A DNA stretch of 45,446 bases, from the NCBI GenBank assembly GCA_028278265.1, contig JANQET010000005.1, forward strand, positions 1-45,446, in the 5' to 3' direction. Numbering within the stretch: position 1 is the stretch's first letter; each line of letters opens with the position of its first letter. The notes beneath the pieces are model-generated. The model was not told the origin of the DNA and searched no databases. It saw only the letters and a list, made by a program, of their open reading frames with translations. The stretch comes from Myxococcota bacterium. GTDB taxonomy: Bacteria > Myxococcota_A > Polyangia > JAAYKL01. The position numbers and the translations under genes are program-made. Below, piece by piece: positions 41,843 through 45,446 of the stretch.

Positions 41843-42619
41843 ATGAACGGTGAAAAAAAATCGAGCGCAGACCCATCGCCGGTTCAAATCGAGGTTAAAG
41901 ATCTCCACAAAAGCTGGGAAACCAATCACGTGCTGCGGGGAATCAACCTCAACATCTTTCGCGGGCAGAAAAACATCATCATCGGCGGTTCCGGCGCGGG
42001 CAAGACCGTATTGATGCGCCACCTGGTGGTCCTGGACCGGCCCGACAAGGGCGCCGTGCTGCTGGATGGCGTGGACATCACCCGGCTGGGAGAGATTCAG
42101 CTGGCCGAGGTGCGCCGGCGCTTCGGCATGGTATTTCAGGGATCCGCGCTGTTCGACTCGATGAGCGTGTTCGACAACGTCGCCTTCGTGCTGCGGGAGC
42201 GGGGCGGACTCAGACGGGCCGAAATCCGCCGGCGGGTGATGGACAAGCTCGAAGCCCTCTCCGTGGCTGACGCGGCCGATCGCTCCCCGGGGGACATCTC
42301 CGGCGGAATGAAAAAGCGGGTGGGGGTGGCCCGCGCCCTGGTCGGGGAACCGGAAATCCTGATCTACGACGAACCCACCGCCGGGCTCGATCCCCTCGCC
42401 GCGCGCAACGTGGATCGGCTGATCCTCGAAACCGCTGAAAAATTCGACGTGACTTCGGTGGTGATTACCCACGACATGGCCACCTGCATGGATGTGGGGG
42501 ATCAGGTCAGCCTATTACACCAAGGGCAGATCTACACCACCTGCTCCCCTCGCGAGCTGATGAGCAAGTCCGACCCGGTCGTGCGCAGGTTTGTCGAGGC
42601 CTCGGGCGTCAAGCGATAA
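41843..42619 (+). CDS. MlaF-type ABC transporter ATPase
   Basis: A 258-residue ATPase with Walker A 'GGSGAGKT' (48-55), the signature 'ISGGMKKRVGVARAL' near 152-166, Walker B 'ILIYDEPTAGLDP' and the His switch in 'VVITHDM'. 'MVFQGSALFDSMSVFDNVAF' is characteristic of the MlaF/Ttg2A subfamily that powers phospholipid or sterol-like lipid transport between the two membranes. No MlaE permease or MlaD (MCE) gene follows; the next gene is a DSD lipoprotein. So the ATPase is an orphan here. It is divergent from the redox operon across a 168-base gap. Confidence 0.9.
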   Translation: MNGEKKSSADPSPVQIEVKDLHKSWETNHVLRGINLNIFRGQKNIIIGGSGAGKTVLMRHLVVLDRPDKGAVLLDGVDITRLGEIQLAEVRRRFGMVFQGSALFDSMSVFDNVAFVLRERGGLRRAEIRRRVMDKLEALSVADAADRSPGDISGGMKKRVGVARALVGEPEILIYDEPTAGLDPLAARNVDRLILETAEKFDVTSVVITHDMATCMDVGDQVSLLHQGQIYTTCSPRELMSKSDPVVRRFVEASGVKR

Positions 42620-42634
42620 ATCTGTAATTTATCG
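42614..42634. repeat. Perfect AT-rich hairpin over the mlaF stop
   Basis: CGATAAAT and ATTTATCG (8 bases each) are inverted around CTGTA and include the TAA stop. The following AAAACA is not a T-tract, so this may be a weak terminator or transcript-end stabiliser. Confidence 0.5.
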
Positions 42635-42649
42635 AAAACACGACAAGCA

Positions 42650-42678
42650 TTGAACATTTCCGCACAATAAGTTACAAT
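42650..42678 (+). promoter_or_regulatory. Sigma70-type promoter of the third DSD lipoprotein
   Basis: TTGAAC (42650-42655) and TACAAT (42673-42678) are spaced by exactly 17 bases, with the ATG at 42731. This is one of the clearest promoters in the window. Confidence 0.65.
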
Positions 42679-42687
42679 ATTATTGTA
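42673..42687. promoter_or_regulatory. Palindromic operator candidate overlapping the -10 box
   Basis: TACAATATTATTGTA reads TACAAT-ATT-ATTGTA, with the six outer bases on each side inverted. Its left arm is the -10 element itself, so a dimeric regulator here would block transcription. No candidate regulator is adjacent. Confidence 0.45.
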
Positions 42688-42730
42688 CGAACGCCGAACA
42701 AAATCGGCACTGCAATGTCGTTGGGGAACC

Positions 42731-43444
42731 ATGAAAATTAATTGTTTTGGTCAAGAAATCGCCGTTATCTGTGGGATATTGCTCCTCGGATTTGGCTGCT
42801 CTCCGGGAACGCCGTTCGAAACCCAATCGGATGACGACGAAAACGGGGTGGACTCGGACACCACCAACAACGGTGGGGGCGACGCGGACAGCGATTCCGA
42901 TACCGACGGGGACACGGATATCGATGGGGATTCGGATTCGGACACCGATACCGACACCGACGGGGACTCCGATACGGATACCGACACCGATTCCGATACC
43001 GACACTGACGGGGATTCAGACGCGGATACGGATACCGACACCGACGGGGACACGGATACCGATACAGATGGGGATACCGACAGTGAAACCGACTCGGCCA
43101 CGGACTCGGATACGGACATTGTCATTCCCTGTGAGGGCTATCTCTACGCCAAACACTGTTGGTATCTGGGCCAGGAGGAGTGGTCGTGTGCCAAAACCTG
43201 TCAGGATCACGGCGGCTACAACGACGCCACCCAAACGATCGCCGGAAGTGGAGGCACCGCCGAAAACTGCAAAGAATTATTAGCGGCATTCGACAAAACA
43301 GGCGGCTTGAGCACCCCCCAATACGATCGCGGGCTGGGCTGTTTCTGGGACGATCGATTCGGCTCTTATTGGGAATACGACGAGCCAACCAACGCCGACG
43401 CCAAGCTCGAACACGTTTACCGAATTTGTGCCTGCAATTTGTAG
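42731..43444 (+). CDS. DSD-type repeat lipoprotein with Cys-rich C-terminal domain
   Basis: A 237-residue exported protein. The ATG at 42731 follows GGGGA and starts a lipoprotein signal ('AVICGILLLGFGCSPG'). Residues about 50-133 are an Asp-Ser/Thr/Gly repeat. The last 100 residues form a domain with eight Cys and many aromatic residues ('YLYAKHCWYLGQEEWSCAKT', 'GLGCFWDDRFGSYWEYDE', ending 'RICACNL'). I have seen similar short Cys/Trp domains at the ends of Myxococcota surface lipoproteins but cannot name the family. The stalk probably holds the domain away from the outer membrane. It has its own promoter. Confidence 0.8.
   Translation: MKINCFGQEIAVICGILLLGFGCSPGTPFETQSDDDENGVDSDTTNNGGGDADSDSDTDGDTDIDGDSDSDTDTDTDGDSDTDTDTDSDTDTDGDSDADTDTDTDGDTDTDTDGDTDSETDSATDSDTDIVIPCEGYLYAKHCWYLGQEEWSCAKTCQDHGGYNDATQTIAGSGGTAENCKELLAAFDKTGGLSTPQYDRGLGCFWDDRFGSYWEYDEPTNADAKLEHVYRICACNL
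42880..43120 (+). repeat. Asp-Xaa coding repeat of the third DSD lipoprotein
   Basis: About 40 imperfect hexanucleotide units (gacacc, gattcc, gacggg variants) encode alternating Asp and Thr/Ser/Gly. The variation between units is mostly at third codon positions, so the peptide pattern is kept while the DNA drifts. Confidence 0.85.
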
Positions 43445-43643
43445 CGACTGGTGTCGTTGATGACTACCTAAATTAATTCGTCCTTTTCTGAACAGTATAG
43501 GCAATCAAACGAATCTCGCCCACTTGACACGTCCGCGCTTCGGCTCAACCGTACAGATAAAAATAGACAACGAAGTGAAACTTGCGGTGCTCGAGGCTTC
43601 TTCATATGCTGGTCATACCAGTTTCATTTACGCGAGGTTAACA

Positions 43644-44912
43644 ATGTACCGGTATTCTCGAGCATTGTCGCAGCTAGAATGTGGCAAGAAGCAAGTTATT
43701 CTCAAAGGTTGGGTCAGCGTGAGTTGTCTAGTCATCTGGTTGGCGGCCTTCGATACGATCGCCGATGACCAATCAGGAACCACAGACCCGAGCGAAGACG
43801 AGACTCACACCATCACCTTCACACGGCTCGTTTATCGATCATTTGGCGGGATGGAAATCAACGTATCACCGGAGGAGTATCGCATCACATTCATCGATGA
43901 GCTGCGCCGGCGTAACTACAACGTGGTCGGCGCGGAAAACATCATCTTCGGGAAAGACAACTCGTATAAAGCTCGGATGTTGCTCGGGGGAATCAACCGA
44001 AGCCTCGATTGTGAGCCAATCGCGGACACCGGGATGGGCACCTGCCGGTTCGAGATTGAATGGGAGATGCACGATCAGCGCAAAGACAAATCGATCTTTA
44101 AGAAAAAGATGATTCACACCCGGCGAGTATCGGTAACCAAAGCGAACGCCAAACAGTCGCTGGAAGTGCTCTCTCTGGGTGCTTTCCGCCAGTTGCTGTC
44201 CGACGGAGAATTCAACAAGGCACTGCAAAAAAAGGGGAATACCGCAACCGTCAGCACAACGAGCTATGGTGAGGTTGAGTTTCGCGCCTGTGAGGCTCGC
44301 CCCACGCGCTTGGACAAGGAGATGACGTCTACCCTCGACGGCACCGTGGTCGTCAAAAACGGGAATATCAGCGGTGCCGGGTTTGTGCTCACGACCGATG
44401 GTCTAATCGCCACTGCCTATCACGTGGTGGAGGACGCCGACGAGATCACGATCCGCACCCACCAGGGCCAGGAGTTGCCCGCCCGGTTGATGCGCTACGA
44501 TCGCGAGTTCGATGTCGCGTTGCTCCTTGTCGCGGTGCAGTTCAACCGCTGTTTACCTTTGAGCTCCCAGCCGGCTCGCACGGGTGATGGGGTGTATGTG
44601 ATCGGCACGCCGGCCGGAGAGGACCTGTCGTTTTCAGTCTCCAAGGGGATCGTCAGCGGGTTACGGGAATGGGAAGAACACAAATTCATTCAAACCGATG
44701 CCAGCATCAATCCGGGAAACAGCGGAGGGCCGATGGTCGACACCAACGGCCGAACCATCGGGATTGTGATCTGGAAGCTGCACCATCTCGCCTTTGAAGG
44801 AATCGGTTTCGGCGTCCCAATTAGCACCGTACTGGAGAAACTCGCGTTGCGGCCGGGCAAGACAACCGACTACAAAACCCTCGAGCTCGGACAAAAGGGT
44901 GACACGCGATGA
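43644..44912 (+). CDS. Exported HtrA-like (S1C) serine protease with novel N-terminal domain
   Basis: A 422-residue protein. The ATG at 43644 has GAGG seven bases upstream; the open frame runs back to a TTG at 43524. A hydrophobic segment ('GWVSVSCLVIWLAAFDTIA') near residues 22-40 acts as signal or anchor. Residues about 50-225 are an unrecognised mixed alpha/beta domain. The trypsin-like domain follows with the triad His260 ('IATAYHVVEDA'), Asp290 ('REFDVALLLV') and Ser360 ('NPGNSGGPMVD'). No PDZ domain follows, so it differs from DegP/DegS. The next gene, a small lipoprotein, overlaps by four bases and is a likely partner or substrate. Confidence 0.87.
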   Translation: MYRYSRALSQLECGKKQVILKGWVSVSCLVIWLAAFDTIADDQSGTTDPSEDETHTITFTRLVYRSFGGMEINVSPEEYRITFIDELRRRNYNVVGAENIIFGKDNSYKARMLLGGINRSLDCEPIADTGMGTCRFEIEWEMHDQRKDKSIFKKKMIHTRRVSVTKANAKQSLEVLSLGAFRQLLSDGEFNKALQKKGNTATVSTTSYGEVEFRACEARPTRLDKEMTSTLDGTVVVKNGNISGAGFVLTTDGLIATAYHVVEDADEITIRTHQGQELPARLMRYDREFDVALLLVAVQFNRCLPLSSQPARTGDGVYVIGTPAGEDLSFSVSKGIVSGLREWEEHKFIQTDASINPGNSGGPMVDTNGRTIGIVIWKLHHLAFEGIGFGVPISTVLEKLALRPGKTTDYKTLELGQKGDTR

Positions 44913-45400
44913 ATACGCATAATCGAAATATTCTCAGGGACTTCTTCAACGCGGGTATCGTCATTCTTCTTTGCAGTCCGATGTTGGCGGGATGTGTTCC
45001 GAGATTTAGTACGAATGGCTACATCCATCCCTCATACAGCTACGAGGTAGAGTACTCCCCTTTGTCGAGGCACTCGTTCATCAGCGATGAATGGCGGATT
45101 GTCAACTACAACGCAAACCCACAAGGCGCCATGGTGCGGCGGAAAACAAGCAAAGATTATGGTCCAATCTTTATAACAGAGGAACCCGAGGGCCGCATCA
45201 GGACAAAAGAGGGGTATTTCACCGACCTCTTTTTGAAAAATGAGTCGACAAAATCCAGTATTTGGATTTCGACTCGTGAGCTCTTCGGGGAGTTCAGCAA
45301 AAAAACATTGACCGATTTCGCTCAGAACTATGCGGACTCCCTCAGCGAGCGGAAAGCGCCGATTTGGGGCAATGTTTATGGTGAGCGTCTACTAGGCTAG
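44909..45400 (+). CDS. Small lipoprotein coupled to the HtrA-like protease
   Basis: A 163-residue protein starting at an ATGA overlap with the protease gene. Its signal ends in 'LCSPMLAGC', so Cys29 is the lipidation site. The mature part has a polar, aromatic-rich segment ('NGYIHPSYSYEVEYSPLSRH'), then 'DEWRIVNYNANPQGAMVRRK' and a helical C-terminus ('KKTLTDFAQNYADSLSERKA'). It ends within the window at a TAG. I do not recognise the family. The pattern of a short N-terminal tail plus a compact domain resembles lipoproteins that present or buffer a protease, but that is a guess. Confidence 0.7.
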   Translation: MNTHNRNILRDFFNAGIVILLCSPMLAGCVPRFSTNGYIHPSYSYEVEYSPLSRHSFISDEWRIVNYNANPQGAMVRRKTSKDYGPIFITEEPEGRIRTKEGYFTDLFLKNESTKSSIWISTRELFGEFSKKTLTDFAQNYADSLSERKAPIWGNVYGERLLG

Positions 45401-45446
45401 AGTTTCGCCATTATCAGTCCAAATTTCGTCATTCGCAGTGGAAACA

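Noticed and set aside
41675..42472. Long N-terminal extension of the P-loop NTPase
   Set aside because: It runs antisense through the well-supported mlaF gene; GTG 41674 has a good ribosome site.
42751..43125. Minus-strand open frame of Ser/Val repeats opposite the third DSD gene
   Set aside because: It is the mirror of the Asp-Xaa codon pattern; the plus-strand frame has the lipoprotein signal, promoter and folded domain.
43524..43643. TTG start at 43524 for the HtrA-like protease
   Set aside because: There is no ribosome site, and the added 40 residues place the signal segment far inside; the TTGACA there could instead be a -35 box but lacks a matching -10.

Overview
The window is GC-rich, gene-dense DNA from a Gram-negative, probably anaerobic or facultative bacterium. 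It has the flavour of Myxococcota and other lineages formerly called Deltaproteobacteria. That reading rests on three lipoproteins with long Asp-Xaa (DSD/DAD/DTD) stalks, a Ser/Thr kinase with a PEGA domain, a caspase-like protein in an ECF sigma/anti-sigma operon, an ApgM-type putative homoserine kinase next to threonine synthase, and a ferredoxin-dependent 2-oxoacid oxidoreductase joined to NuoEFG-like subunits. The lineage is an inference; there is no rRNA or other phylogenetic marker in the window, and I saw no tRNA, CRISPR array, phage or insertion sequence.

Layout. 1-3657 (+): a HEAT-repeat protein cut by the window edge and a GT87-type membrane glycosyltransferase. 3787-8432 (+): an Lrp/AsnC regulator with a strong promoter and a perfect inverted-repeat operator candidate, followed tightly by a Cys/Met-metabolism PLP enzyme, threonine synthase and an ApgM-like putative homoserine kinase; this is a methionine/threonine branch-point operon. 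8498-9340 (+): a DSD-stalk lipoprotein with a redoxin domain interrupted by one in-frame UGA at 9086. The UGA sits exactly where the first Cys of a CxxC motif belongs, so I read it as selenocysteine (U-P-T-C). 9337-14480: M14 peptidase, FGE-like lipoprotein and MutM on the minus strand, then divergent alanine racemase. 14473-27924 (all -): O-antigen ligase-like protein, Slt-type lytic transglycosylase, an outer-membrane-type protein, YbbR/CdaR, CdaA (c-di-AMP synthase), FolP, FtsH, TilS, a LOG-like protein and the Ser/Thr kinase. 28207-31745 (-): caspase-like protein, anti-sigma factor and ECF sigma factor. 31963-32583 (+): a GGDEF-like protein that has lost its signature residues. 32607-33239 (-): a second DSD lipoprotein.

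33320-41674 (-) is an eleven-gene redox operon. In transcription order it holds a P-loop NTPase, KorD ferredoxin, KorA, KorB, KorC, NuoE-like, NuoF-like, NuoG-N/HoxU-like, a polyferredoxin, a zinc-ribbon protein and a ferredoxin-nitroreductase fusion. The simplest reading is oxidative decarboxylation of a 2-oxoacid with ferredoxin electrons passed to NAD+ through a soluble NuoEFG-like module. No hydrogenase or formate dehydrogenase catalytic subunit is present. 41843-45446 (+): an orphan MlaF-like ATPase, a third DSD lipoprotein, and a secreted HtrA-like protease translationally coupled to a small lipoprotein.

The most striking observation is the candidate selenoprotein. Next are the composite KOR/NuoEFG operon with its uncharacterised NTPase and zinc-ribbon members, and the caspase that appears to be attached to an outer-membrane-type C-terminal domain.
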